Assembly: GCF_000763135.2 (NCBI RefSeq)
Contig: NZ_JRPR02000003.1
Coordinates: forward strand, 109,568-173,567
Length of the DNA: 64,000 nt
Source: Helicobacter jaachi
GTDB taxonomy: Bacteria; Campylobacterota; Campylobacteria; Campylobacterales; Helicobacteraceae
Reading direction: 5' to 3'
The notes under the pieces are model-generated. The model was not told the DNA's origin. It searched no databases and saw only the letters and a program-made list of their open reading frames with translations. Positions 29,097-37,738 of the stretch are shown piece after piece. Each line of letters starts with the position of its first letter. Position 1 is the stretch's first letter. The translations under genes were made by a program, and so were the position numbers.

Positions 29097-29837
29097 ATGA
29101 GATTGGTTGAATTTTATTCTGATGAAAAAACTTGTAGCTACATAGATTCTAAAAAAAGCCTTTTTCGCTATTTTCATATCCAAAATGTAACGCCTTCTTT
29201 TTATCATGGACTACTAGAGCGGGGGTGGCGGCGGTTTGGCAATTATTTTTTTACTCCTATGTGTAATGGCTGCACAGATTGCATTTCTGTGCGCACGCTC
29301 ATTGATGAATTTACTTTTAGCAAAAATCACAAAAGAGTGCTAAAAAAATCCCAAAATATCGATACATACATACAAAAGCCCACCGTTACACAAGCCCATA
29401 TCGAGCTATATAATCGCTATCATCTCACTATGCGCGATAAAAAAGGTTGGGAATACACCCCCACAACGCCCGAAAACTATATGGATATGTTTGTAGATGG
29501 GCATCAAGACTTTGGCTATGAGCTATTGTATTTTGTAGATTCTCAACTCATTGGCGTGGGGCTTGTAGATGTGCTTTTTGATAGCATTACGGCGGTGTAT
29601 TTTTTCTATGACCACCATTTTGCGCACTACAGCTTAGGAACGCTTAATATTTTAAAGCAAATTCAAATTGGCAAGGATTATGGCTTAAAATACTTCTATC
29701 CCGGATATTGGATTAAAAATCACTATTGCATGGGCTACAAAGAGCGCTTCAAGCCTTTTGAAGTGCTTACTAATATCCCTGATATTTTTGAGCAACCCCT
29801 TTGGCACATATACCGCGCAGATTCTGCGGAGCTTTAA
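29097..29837 (+). CDS. bpt: aspartate/glutamate leucyltransferase Bpt
   Basis: Bpt transfers Leu from tRNA onto N-terminal Asp or Glu, marking proteins for ClpS/ClpAP in the N-degron pathway. The 246 residues have FFTPMCNGCTDCISVR (conserved Cys pair), the NHKRVLKKSQN basic segment and the GNAT-like C-terminal half ending GYKERFKPFEVL. The length is normal. The gene is convergent with hemC across 69 bp holding an inverted repeat. Confidence 0.93.
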   Translation: MRLVEFYSDEKTCSYIDSKKSLFRYFHIQNVTPSFYHGLLERGWRRFGNYFFTPMCNGCTDCISVRTLIDEFTFSKNHKRVLKKSQNIDTYIQKPTVTQAHIELYNRYHLTMRDKKGWEYTPTTPENYMDMFVDGHQDFGYELLYFVDSQLIGVGLVDVLFDSITAVYFFYDHHFAHYSLGTLNILKQIQIGKDYGLKYFYPGYWIKNHYCMGYKERFKPFEVLTNIPDIFEQPLWHIYRADSAEL

Positions 29838-29898
29838 TTTTATAGAATCTAGAAAAGCGCAAAGCGTTGTGAAAGAGAAAAAGATAGATTCTATAAAA
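29838..29898. terminator. inverted pair of the dispersed word between bpt and hemC; candidate bidirectional terminator
   Basis: TTTTATAGAATCTA (29838-29851) and its exact reverse complement (29885-29898) form 14-bp arms separated by 33 nt. The left arm begins at the base after the bpt stop codon and a third copy of the word overlaps the hemC 3' end at about 29901. The arrangement is like those at 3015-3074 and 7181-7210. Confidence 0.6.
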
Positions 29899-29906
29899 TA
29901 CAGAAT

Positions 29907-30851
29907 CTACGCAAACGCCATTTGTGCGGCGCGAGCTAAAAGCTCCCTTGCGCCTTTGGCAATAAAGCCCTGTGCGAGCTGTATCCCAAAATCCCTAGCC
30001 CTCTCTTGCTCCTCTAAGCCTATAGGCATTTCCTGCACATCGCTAATGCACTCGCTCCCATCTGGCAACCCCACAATGGCTTCCAAAATAAGTGCCTTAT
30101 TCACATATCTTGCATGCACACCAATAGGCACTTGACAGCCGCCATTAAGAGCTTTGACAAATGCTCGCTCCGCACTCACACAAAGCGCAGTCTCTGCATG
30201 CGTGAGCGTAGATATAGTCTTAAAATATGGGCTATCAGTGCGCATTTCAATACCTAGCGCGCCCTGCCCCATAGCGGGTATCATAAAGGCTAAAGGCGTA
30301 ATATATGGCACATCTTTAGCAGTAATGGCTAGCCTTGTAATGCCCGCTTGTGCCAAGATAATAGCGTCAAATGTGCCATTTTTTAGCTTTTCTAGGCGCG
30401 TTTGCACATTGCCGCGCAGACTTAACGTGTCTAAATCGGAGCGATATTTTTTTATCTGCATAGAGCGGCGCAGCGAAGTTGTGCCTACTTTTGCGTTTTT
30501 AGGCAAAGAAGTCATATCAGGATATTTCACGCTTAAAAAGCAATCTCTACTATCCTCGCGCTGCGTGATAGCGGCTAAATCAAGGCTAGGAGGAAACTCC
30601 ACAGGCACATCTTTAAGGCTATGCACAGCCAAATCAATTGTCCCATTTAAAAGCATTTCCTCTAATTCTTTAGTAAAAAGTCCCTTGCCGCCAATCTTTG
30701 CGAGCGGCACATCAAGGATTTTATCTCCGCGTGTTTTGATAATTTGGATTTGAGATTCTAAGCCGCATTCGTTTTTTAAGCGAGATTTGATATATTCAGC
30801 CTGCCATAATGCCAGCGCGCTACCACGCGTGCCAATAGTGAGTATGCTCAT
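29907..30851 (-). CDS. hemC: porphobilinogen deaminase (hydroxymethylbilane synthase)
   Basis: HemC polymerises four porphobilinogens on a dipyrromethane cofactor. Evidence over 314 residues: [13 protein letters not shown] at the N-terminus, KTRGDKI, HSLKDVP, GTTSLRR and the cofactor cysteine in [10 protein letters not shown] near residue 237. It is first of the hemC-proS-hemA-ispB block in map order but last in transcription. The order matches H. pylori as I remember it. GGAG precedes the ATG. Confidence 0.97.
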   Translation of the reverse strand: MSILTIGTRGSALALWQAEYIKSRLKNECGLESQIQIIKTRGDKILDVPLAKIGGKGLFTKELEEMLLNGTIDLAVHSLKDVPVEFPPSLDLAAITQREDSRDCFLSVKYPDMTSLPKNAKVGTTSLRRSMQIKKYRSDLDTLSLRGNVQTRLEKLKNGTFDAIILAQAGITRLAITAKDVPYITPLAFMIPAMGQGALGIEMRTDSPYFKTISTLTHAETALCVSAERAFVKALNGGCQVPIGVHARYVNKALILEAIVGLPDGSECISDVQEMPIGLEEQERARDFGIQLAQGFIAKGARELLARAAQMAFA

Positions 30852-30853
30852 TT

Positions 30854-32614
30854 TTACTCCTTAATGAGATGAATGATGCGCTCACACACATTTGCCGCTT
30901 CAAGCTCTGTTTTTACCAATCCTTCGCGCCTAATGAGCTCTAGCTGCCCATTTTCTAAGCCTTTGCCCACAATAAGCGCATAATTAAATCCCACCAGCTC
31001 AAAATCTTTCATCTTTACCCCAAAGCGCTCATCGCGCTCATCAAGCAGCACATCAACGCCATGCGCCTTAAGCTCGTTGTAGATTCTATAAGCAAATTCA
31101 CTTTGGGCTTTATCCTTTATATTTGATATGATAATAACTATATCAAATACGCTCACTTCCTTACTCCACACGCAGCCTAACTCATCGCTTTTTTGCTCCA
31201 AAATCGCAGGCAAAATGCGTGAAATTCCAAAGCCATAACAGCCCATAATAAAATCCTGCGCCTTGCCATTTTTATCCAAAAACTGCGCATTAAGTGCATA
31301 AGAATACTTCGTCCCAAGCTTAAAAATATGTCCTACCTCAATGCCTTTTGTGTAATACAATTTCCCCCCACATTTATGGCACAAATCGCCCTCTTTAACC
31401 TGCACTAAATCCGCATACACTAAGCCCTCAAACTCGCCTAGATTCACACCCACAAAGTGCCAATCTTTCTCATTTGCCCCGCAAATTAAGTGCTGCGCAT
31501 CTTTTAGCGATTCATCAAAATAAATATGCTTTGCATGAGTAATATGTCGCAGCGCATAAGGTCCAATAAACCCTGCTTCAAGCCCAGCTTGCCCTATGTC
31601 CTCTATGCTCGCCTCCTCGAGTGCGATATAGCAAGCTTGATGCGCATTAATGGCGTTTAGCATTTTGGTTTCTTCCCCATCATCATCGCCGCGCACAAAA
31701 AAATACACTAATTCCGCACTCCCATTAATATGCCTTGCTTTTTTCACAATGGCTTTGATAAGATAGAATCTATCCACCTTAAAAAAATCACTCAAAGCCT
31801 GCATATCTTTAATATTAGGCGTAAAAAATCGTGCAAAATCCCCTTGTGGCGCATTGCTGTCATAGCGCACTTCATGAGCGCGTGGCGCACTCCTATGCGC
31901 ACGCTTGCCCACTTCTATATTTGCACCATAATCGCAATGCTCGCACACCACAATAGTATCCTCCCCACAAGGTGCAAGCACCATAAATTCTTTACTTCCG
32001 CTACCCCCAATCGCTCCAGAATCTGCCTCTACGATTTTATATGTAACGCCCATTCGCGTAAGTATGCGCTTATATGTTTGCTCCATAACATCAAATTCCC
32101 TATCCAAATCCTCACTACTAGCATGAAAGCTATATCCGTCTTTCATAATAAATTCACGCCCTCGCATAAGCCCAAAGCGCGGACGCATTTCATCGCGGAA
32201 TTTAGTATGAATCTGATAGAGATGCAATGGAAGCTGCTTATAGCTTTTTACACTATTTTTAACCATTTGCGTTACCACCTCTTCATGGGTTGGACCTAGC
32301 ACAAATTCATTTTCTTTCCTATCTGTAAAGCGCAGCAATTCATCGCCATACTTTTCATATCGCCCAGATTCTCTCCATAGCTCCGCAGGTGTAACAAACC
32401 CCATAAGCACTTCTTGCGCCCCTACAGAATCCATTTCCTCCTTTACGATATAACGCACCTTATCAAGCAGCTTTTTCCCTAATGGCAAAAAATTATAAAT
32501 CCCACTCCCCATTTGCTGGATAAATCCCCCGCGCACAAGGTATTTATGACTTTTTAAAATGGCATCTTTGGGAGCGTCTTTAAGCGTGGTGAGAAAAAGT
32601 TGTGAAAAAAGCAT
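30854..32614 (-). CDS. proS: prolyl-tRNA synthetase
   Basis: A 586-residue bacterial-type ProRS with the class II core ([31 protein letters not shown] motif 2) and a ~180-residue editing insertion between motifs 2 and 3 for mischarged Ala-tRNA-Pro. The motif 3 GCYGFGISR and a C-terminal anticodon domain complete it. AAAGGACTGCT precedes the ATG. It ends two bases before the hemC start. Confidence 0.97.
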   Translation of the reverse strand: MLFSQLFLTTLKDAPKDAILKSHKYLVRGGFIQQMGSGIYNFLPLGKKLLDKVRYIVKEEMDSVGAQEVLMGFVTPAELWRESGRYEKYGDELLRFTDRKENEFVLGPTHEEVVTQMVKNSVKSYKQLPLHLYQIHTKFRDEMRPRFGLMRGREFIMKDGYSFHASSEDLDREFDVMEQTYKRILTRMGVTYKIVEADSGAIGGSGSKEFMVLAPCGEDTIVVCEHCDYGANIEVGKRAHRSAPRAHEVRYDSNAPQGDFARFFTPNIKDMQALSDFFKVDRFYLIKAIVKKARHINGSAELVYFFVRGDDDGEETKMLNAINAHQACYIALEEASIEDIGQAGLEAGFIGPYALRHITHAKHIYFDESLKDAQHLICGANEKDWHFVGVNLGEFEGLVYADLVQVKEGDLCHKCGGKLYYTKGIEVGHIFKLGTKYSYALNAQFLDKNGKAQDFIMGCYGFGISRILPAILEQKSDELGCVWSKEVSVFDIVIIISNIKDKAQSEFAYRIYNELKAHGVDVLLDERDERFGVKMKDFELVGFNYALIVGKGLENGQLELIRREGLVKTELEAANVCERIIHLIKE

Positions 32615-32628
32615 AGCAGTCCTTTATA

Positions 32629-33954
32629 TTAAAATGTCGTATCTTTCTCGCATTTAAAATTATTGAGCATAACAATTTCATCATTAATATCAAACATACT
32701 TTTCATCGCCTCGATAATGGGGTCACCTTGAGGCGTTTCGCTTGCCTGTCTTAGCCGCATTGTGGGATTATGCAAAAATGTATTAAACGCACCATGCAAA
32801 ATTTTTTCAACATTTGAGCGATACTCGCTAGGGATAAAGCCCTTTTTTATGGCTCTATCAAGCTCTTTTAGGCAAGATTGTTTCGCAAGAAAGCGGATAT
32901 GTTTAATCACAGGCTCAATGCTTAAAGTCTGCAGCCAAGTGAAAAATTCCACTACAAAACCCTCTAAGATTCTATGTGCCTCCTTAGCACTCTCCTGCCT
33001 TGCGTCTTTATGCTCTTGGACTACTTCTTGCAAATCATCTACGCAAAAAATCTGCACATTTTTATGCTGTATAGATTCTATATCTCGCGGCAAAGCTAAA
33101 TCAAACCACCATCGAGGAAAATTTCGCTCCTGCACCATTGGCGCGCTAATAACGCACTTTGGCGCGCTTGTGGCGCTAAAAATCACTGCAAAATCATTTA
33201 AAATCTGCTCCAAACGCTCCCAAGATTCTATATGAATATCTTTTGTGTTTAGCTCATCTGCTAGGGCTTTAGCATGGCTTTGCGTGCGTGAAATGAGCGT
33301 AATATGTGCTTTAGTGTTTAATAAATGCTTGCACACGAGGCGTCCCATTTCGCCACTGCCAACGACCAAAACAGGCAGGGCTGCTAAAGTTTTACCTTGC
33401 TTTTGAAGTGTTTGCTCTGCCATATATACTGCTGTTGAGGCTACAGAGACACTATGAGAAGAAATATTTGTCTGCTGCCTAATGCTTGCTGCGCATTTAA
33501 AGGCAAAATGCATAAGGCGCGTCATATCTTTGCTGCAAAATCCATTATCAAAGGCAAATTTATACGCGTTTTTGAGCTGCCCTGTGATTTGCGTTTCGCC
33601 AACGACTAAACTATCAAGACTTGAAGCCACGCCAAAAATATGATAAATGGCATATTCATTCAAGCGCACAACTGCTATTTGCTCTAAATGCGCCACATCT
33701 ATGCCCTTGAATGCACTGAGAGTTTGATAAATATGTGCTAGCGCGCGCTTTTTGTCATACACGCTCACATAAAATTCCACACGATTACAAGTGCAGAGCA
33801 AAATACACTCGCTTATGGCTTCATTATGCGTAATTTCGCGCAAAAAAGGGAGCATTTCACTTTCTTTAATACTAAGCCGCTCTCTCATATCAATTTCTAC
33901 ATTTTTATGAGAAAAACTCACCACCATATATTCCATTTGCACCTTTTCTTCCAT
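32629..33954 (-). CDS. hemA: glutamyl-tRNA reductase HemA
   Basis: HemA reduces Glu-tRNA to glutamate-1-semialdehyde, the first step of C5-route haem synthesis. The 441 residues include the active-site Cys in LLCTCNRVEFY (near 49-53), GETQITGQLK, the NADPH-binding VVGSGEMGRLVCKHL and a C-terminal dimerisation helix. The ATG at 33954 has GGGAGGC upstream; a second in-frame ATG six codons later is also possible. It lies between proS and the prenyl synthase gene. Confidence 0.96.
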   Translation of the reverse strand: MEEKVQMEYMVVSFSHKNVEIDMRERLSIKESEMLPFLREITHNEAISECILLCTCNRVEFYVSVYDKKRALAHIYQTLSAFKGIDVAHLEQIAVVRLNEYAIYHIFGVASSLDSLVVGETQITGQLKNAYKFAFDNGFCSKDMTRLMHFAFKCAASIRQQTNISSHSVSVASTAVYMAEQTLQKQGKTLAALPVLVVGSGEMGRLVCKHLLNTKAHITLISRTQSHAKALADELNTKDIHIESWERLEQILNDFAVIFSATSAPKCVISAPMVQERNFPRWWFDLALPRDIESIQHKNVQIFCVDDLQEVVQEHKDARQESAKEAHRILEGFVVEFFTWLQTLSIEPVIKHIRFLAKQSCLKELDRAIKKGFIPSEYRSNVEKILHGAFNTFLHNPTMRLRQASETPQGDPIIEAMKSMFDINDEIVMLNNFKCEKDTTF

Positions 33955-33969
33955 TATGTGTAGCCTCCC

Positions 33970-34881
33970 TTAAAATGTCCGCTCAATCATTTGCGCAAGG
34001 ATTGCTTGCAGTTTGTCATTTCCCTCATTTTGAATAGCCTCCCTAGCTTTGTTTGCATACATTTTGGCTTCATTAATGCTGCGTGTAATGATATTATGCT
34101 TTTGCATTTGGAGGCGTATCCACATTGCTTGTTCTGCGTTCAAACTTATCCCAAAATATGAAAGCAGTTGCGCTTGCTCATTAGCATCTAAACATTCATA
34201 AAGATACATATAAGGTAGCGTAGTCTTACCCTCCTTAAAATCGCTCATTGCGGGCTTACCAAGCGTGCTAGCATCTTGTGTAATATCCAACACATCATCA
34301 ACAATTTGAAAAGCAATGCCCAAATTTTCGCCATAGATTCTATAAATATGCTTATTTAAGCCCTTTAAAATCGCGCCACACTCCGCTGCTGCGACAATAA
34401 GCGCAGCTGTTTTATCCGCACACATACGAATATAGCGCTCCTTGTGCGTATGGAAGCTTTGCGATAAGCTCACATCTTCAATCTCTCCAACAGATAGTCT
34501 AACCACCGCCGCAGACACGCTTTGCGCCAATCGCACATCTAAGGTGCTTAGCTCATAAAATGCCTTAGAATACAGCACATCGCCTAGCATAATGGCATTT
34601 TTATTCCCAAAAGTCGCATTTATAGAATCTTTGCCGCGCCTTGTCATTGCCTCATCGATAACATCATCATGCAAAAGCGAAGCACTTTGTATCATCTCAA
34701 TGAACGCACACACCCGCAAAGCCTCCTCGCTCATACCACTAATGGCTAATAGCAGCTTGCTACGCAGCATTTTTCCATAACTTAAATGCGTGCAAAGCTG
34801 CGTTACTTGCTCATTTTTACATTCTGTAATATATTGCTTAATGTGCGCCTTTATGCGCTCTATGGCAAATGCTATATTCAT
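33970..34881 (-). CDS. ispB: polyprenyl diphosphate synthase (IspB-like)
   Basis: A trans-prenyltransferase of 303 residues making the side chain of menaquinone, or a shorter prenyl diphosphate. The first Asp-rich motif is LLHDDVIDEAMTRRG and the second FQIVDDVLDIT; GDVLYSKAF and KTAALIVAAAE are also family blocks. Chain length cannot be fixed by eye. Octaprenyl synthase is favoured by the H. pylori gene order. Its start overlaps the stop of the next upstream gene by 4 bp. Confidence 0.92.
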   Translation of the reverse strand: MNIAFAIERIKAHIKQYITECKNEQVTQLCTHLSYGKMLRSKLLLAISGMSEEALRVCAFIEMIQSASLLHDDVIDEAMTRRGKDSINATFGNKNAIMLGDVLYSKAFYELSTLDVRLAQSVSAAVVRLSVGEIEDVSLSQSFHTHKERYIRMCADKTAALIVAAAECGAILKGLNKHIYRIYGENLGIAFQIVDDVLDITQDASTLGKPAMSDFKEGKTTLPYMYLYECLDANEQAQLLSYFGISLNAEQAMWIRLQMQKHNIITRSINEAKMYANKAREAIQNEGNDKLQAILAQMIERTF

Positions 34882-35315
34882 ACTTTGCCCACACTTTCGC
34901 TAATCACACTTGCCCCAATGCCCTCAATATAAAGCTTTAAATGCGCCTTTTTATCCGCAAAATTTTTAAAATATATCACCAAATGCGGCTCATCTTTTTG
35001 CTCGCTATTTCCCCTGCCAAGCGGTATTTTATAGGCATTACGCTGATAGTCCTCATACAGCACGACTTGATGATTAAACTTATCATAGCGAATATGCAGC
35101 ACAAGCCCTTTATTTTTAAATAATGTCCAGCGAAATTCTAGTATTTTTTGCACATTGCCCACGCTAATATCCGCCTTATATACCTGCTCTTTTTCAAGCT
35201 CTAGGCTTTTTTCCCATACCCACAGCGGCGTAGAAGCCAAAGCAATGGAGCAAAGCAAAAAAATTGCTAAATATCTATAGATTTGTGGATACATTCGCGC
35301 GCGCATACTATTCAT
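34878..35315 (-). CDS. small secreted or membrane-anchored protein (HP0241 position)
   Basis: The 145 residues begin with a hydrophobic stretch (LAIFLLCSIALASTPLWVW) consistent with a signal peptide. The remainder is mostly beta-strand in character (ILEFRWTLFKNKGLVLHIRYD). I do not know its function. It occupies the place of HP0241 in H. pylori between ispB and the DUF2018 gene. It overlaps both neighbours by a few bases, so it is translated with them. Confidence 0.78.
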   Translation of the reverse strand: MNSMRARMYPQIYRYLAIFLLCSIALASTPLWVWEKSLELEKEQVYKADISVGNVQKILEFRWTLFKNKGLVLHIRYDKFNHQVVLYEDYQRNAYKIPLGRGNSEQKDEPHLVIYFKNFADKKAHLKLYIEGIGASVISESVGKV

Positions 35316-35571
35316 AATTACTCAATATTTTTGCCATAGAATCCAGTGCGAGATTGTTTTTTGCCTCACTTAACGCCTCTGCAAAGCCCTCATCAAAGCG
35401 GTATTCACTAAAGGCAGATTCTATATCAATGCCTTGTTTTTCTAAAATCGCCTCATATATCGCTATGCGCTCTAATAAATGCTCTAATTCTAGCCCTACT
35501 AAAGTGGGCGAGGCGTTGCAGATGATTTCTTGCCATTTTTGCAGCGGCGTGCCCTCAAAAAATGCGTCCAT
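35308..35571 (-). CDS. DUF2018 family protein (HP0242 homolog)
   Basis: The 87 residues form an all-helical small protein (LVGLELEHLLERIAIYEAIL, FDEGFAEALSEAKNNL). The H. pylori counterpart HP0242 is known from structural work as a pseudo-knotted dimer with no established function. Identification rests on length, helical pattern and position between the HP0241-like and upstream genes. It shares one base with hisD (stop/start overlap). Confidence 0.88.
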   Translation of the reverse strand: MDAFFEGTPLQKWQEIICNASPTLVGLELEHLLERIAIYEAILEKQGIDIESAFSEYRFDEGFAEALSEAKNNLALDSMAKILSNYE

Positions 35572-36896
35572 TATTCACGCTCCTTTGAAAAATCTCTTGT
35601 CGATATAGAATCTAGCCTTGTTAAAACCGCTTGCGCGTGCGCTTGAAGTGATTCGCTTTGTGCTAATAGTGCGCAAGCCTCGCCCATTTCTGCCAATGCA
35701 GGAGCAGAAAAAGCAATAATGGAACTCCGCTTCATAAAATGCTCCACACTTAAGGGTGAAAAAAATCTGGCACTCCCGCCTGTAGGCAAAGTATGATTAG
35801 GACCTGCCAAATAATCGCCAATAGGCTCGCTTGAATACTGCCCTAAAAAAATCGCCCCCGCGTGCTTAATGAGTGGTAGCACTGCGAAAGCTTCATTACA
35901 TAAAATCTCCAAATGCTCTGGAGCTAGGGCATTTGCAATATCTATACTTTCTTTAAGGCTGCGTGTATGTATCATCACAGCACGATTTTGAATGCTTTTC
36001 TCCGCAATGTGAGCGCGGCTTAGAGTTGGCAAAATATCTTGTATATGAGCCTGCACAGATTCTATAAGTGGCAAATTATCGCTTATTAAAATCGAGCTTG
36101 CCATTTCATCATGTTCGGCTTGAGAGAGCAAATCATACGCCACATAGCGCGCATTAGCATCTTTATCCGCAATAATGGCTATTTCGCTAGGACCGGCAAT
36201 CATATCAATATTTACTTCGCCAAAGACTAACTTTTTTGCACACGCCACAAAAATATTTCCCGGACCTGTGATTACATCTACCTTTGGCACTTCTTTGCAG
36301 CCATACGCCATAAGCCCTATGGCGCTTGCCCCGCCTACTTTATAAATTTCTTTAATCCCACATAAATGCAATGCCGCAAGCAGCAAAGAATGCGGCTCAT
36401 TGTTGGGTGTTGGCGAGCATACGACAATTTCTTTAACACCCGCTACAATCGCAGGAATGGCATTCATTAAAAGCGAGCTAGGATAAGCAGCCTTCCCTCC
36501 GGGAATGTATAAGCCCGCGCGCTCCATAGGTGTGAGCTTTGAACCAAGCAGGCTGCCATTTGCCTCACAATCAATCCAACTTTTTTCTTTTTGCTTTTGG
36601 TGAAAGGCGTAGATTCTATCATAGGCTACATGCAACGCAGATTTAAGCCCTAAGGGAAGTGCGTTATAGGCTTTAAGGCATTGCTCTTGCGTGATACAAA
36701 TATCGCTAAACTCACGCGCCTCCCATTTATCAAACTGCGCGATATGAGCTTTAATCGCTGCTAAGCCATTTTCCTGCACAGAATCTAGTATCTCTTGCAC
36801 TATATTGGAGACATTTTTTATATCCATTTTACCGCGCGCTAGCACTTCTTGAAATGCACATTCAAAGCTAGCCGCTCGCACATCAAGGATTTTCAT
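35571..36896 (-). CDS. hisD: histidinol dehydrogenase
   Basis: HisD carries out the last two oxidations of histidine synthesis using NAD and zinc. I choose the ATG at 36896 (MKILDVRAA) because GGGGA precedes it; a GTG 12 bases earlier lacks a ribosome site. Conserved blocks: YIPGGKAAYPSSLLMNAIPA, VDVITGPGNIFVACAKK, DMIAGPSEIAI, LSQAEHDEMA and the C-terminal NHTLPTGG. In H. pylori, which I recall lacks most his genes, this spot is followed by napA instead. Confidence 0.96.
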   Translation of the reverse strand: MKILDVRAASFECAFQEVLARGKMDIKNVSNIVQEILDSVQENGLAAIKAHIAQFDKWEAREFSDICITQEQCLKAYNALPLGLKSALHVAYDRIYAFHQKQKEKSWIDCEANGSLLGSKLTPMERAGLYIPGGKAAYPSSLLMNAIPAIVAGVKEIVVCSPTPNNEPHSLLLAALHLCGIKEIYKVGGASAIGLMAYGCKEVPKVDVITGPGNIFVACAKKLVFGEVNIDMIAGPSEIAIIADKDANARYVAYDLLSQAEHDEMASSILISDNLPLIESVQAHIQDILPTLSRAHIAEKSIQNRAVMIHTRSLKESIDIANALAPEHLEILCNEAFAVLPLIKHAGAIFLGQYSSEPIGDYLAGPNHTLPTGGSARFFSPLSVEHFMKRSSIIAFSAPALAEMGEACALLAQSESLQAHAQAVLTRLDSISTRDFSKERE

Positions 36897-36970
36897 ACCA
36901 TTCCCCACAATTAAAAATAAAATGAGAATTATATACAGCTACTCTAAACAGAGAATCTACACCGCGCATA

Positions 36971-37657
36971 TTAACGCTCGATGATATAAGGCACGCTATG
37001 CACGCCTGTGTTAGCCACTGCTTGCGTGAGTGTGGCTGCGCCTTGCGTATCCATTGGCTTACCTTTAATGTCTGCTTGGTAAAGCTGGGAGAGCATGGCT
37101 ATATCTTTGGCTTGATTGCCACTTTTGTTTTTAAGCGCATTAGCAGCCTTTAGCATAGAATCTTCGCCCAAAAATCCAACTAGTACCATCTCCACATTTG
37201 CCTTTTCTAAGTGCGCTTCAAGCTTTTTAAACTCCTCCCTACAATAAGGACAATTCGCATCTGCGACAATATAGAGCGTCTTGCTACTAGGCTTTTTAGC
37301 CTTAAAATGAAAGACTTTTCCGCTCTGGCTTTTAAACACCTCTAGCAATTTGATATCAGTCTTAGCCTTTTGCTTCTCTTGAACTTTCGCATAGAATCCT
37401 TGCGCTTTAGATTCTGTATTTTTATCTTGAAAAAAAAGCACTTGCGGTTGAAAAATTACCTTTCCATCGCTTGTGGCAAAAAATGGCACTTCTTGATTTT
37501 GCGCCTCTATAACCACCATATCTAAGCCATTACCCAAACTTGTGCTTGAGATGACTTTGCCTATAATATCATTAGCTTTTAGCGTTTTTTGCAACTCCTG
37601 CACATCGCTTGCACACAGCGCACATAGCAGCGCCAAAAGCAAAACTACACTTCTCAT
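36971..37657 (-). CDS. periplasmic DsbC/DsbG-like thiol-disulfide protein
   Basis: The 228 residues begin with a signal peptide (MRSVVLLLALLCALCASD). An N-terminal ~90-residue domain resembles the DsbC dimerisation part, and the thioredoxin-fold domain carries the active site ANCPYCREEF (CPYC, near residues 136-139) and a cis-Pro loop VHSVPYIIE at the end. It probably isomerises or reduces disulfides in the periplasm, for example for cytochrome or surface proteins. A perfect TATAAT lies 46 bases upstream of the ATG. Confidence 0.9.
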   Translation of the reverse strand: MRSVVLLLALLCALCASDVQELQKTLKANDIIGKVISSTSLGNGLDMVVIEAQNQEVPFFATSDGKVIFQPQVLFFQDKNTESKAQGFYAKVQEKQKAKTDIKLLEVFKSQSGKVFHFKAKKPSSKTLYIVADANCPYCREEFKKLEAHLEKANVEMVLVGFLGEDSMLKAANALKNKSGNQAKDIAMLSQLYQADIKGKPMDTQGAATLTQAVANTGVHSVPYIIER

Positions 37658-37703
37658 ATACTCTCCTTACATAAAAATGCGCAAATATAAATACACAAAA
37701 ACC

Positions 37704-37709
37704 ATTATA
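37704..37709 (-). promoter_or_regulatory. candidate -10 box for the DsbC-like gene
   Basis: Consensus TATAAT on the minus strand in the 81-bp gap between the DsbC-like gene and the glycosyltransferase fusion. The upstream DNA is rich in T tracts, as is usual for Helicobacter promoters that lack a -35 box. Confidence 0.5.
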
Positions 37710-37738
37710 ACCGCTTTTTAAGCAAAAACAAACAAGTT

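Noticed and set aside
30154..30753. A ~199-codon plus-strand frame inside hemC
   Set aside because: It lies antisense to conserved HemC motifs, and its composition is that of a reverse-complement frame.
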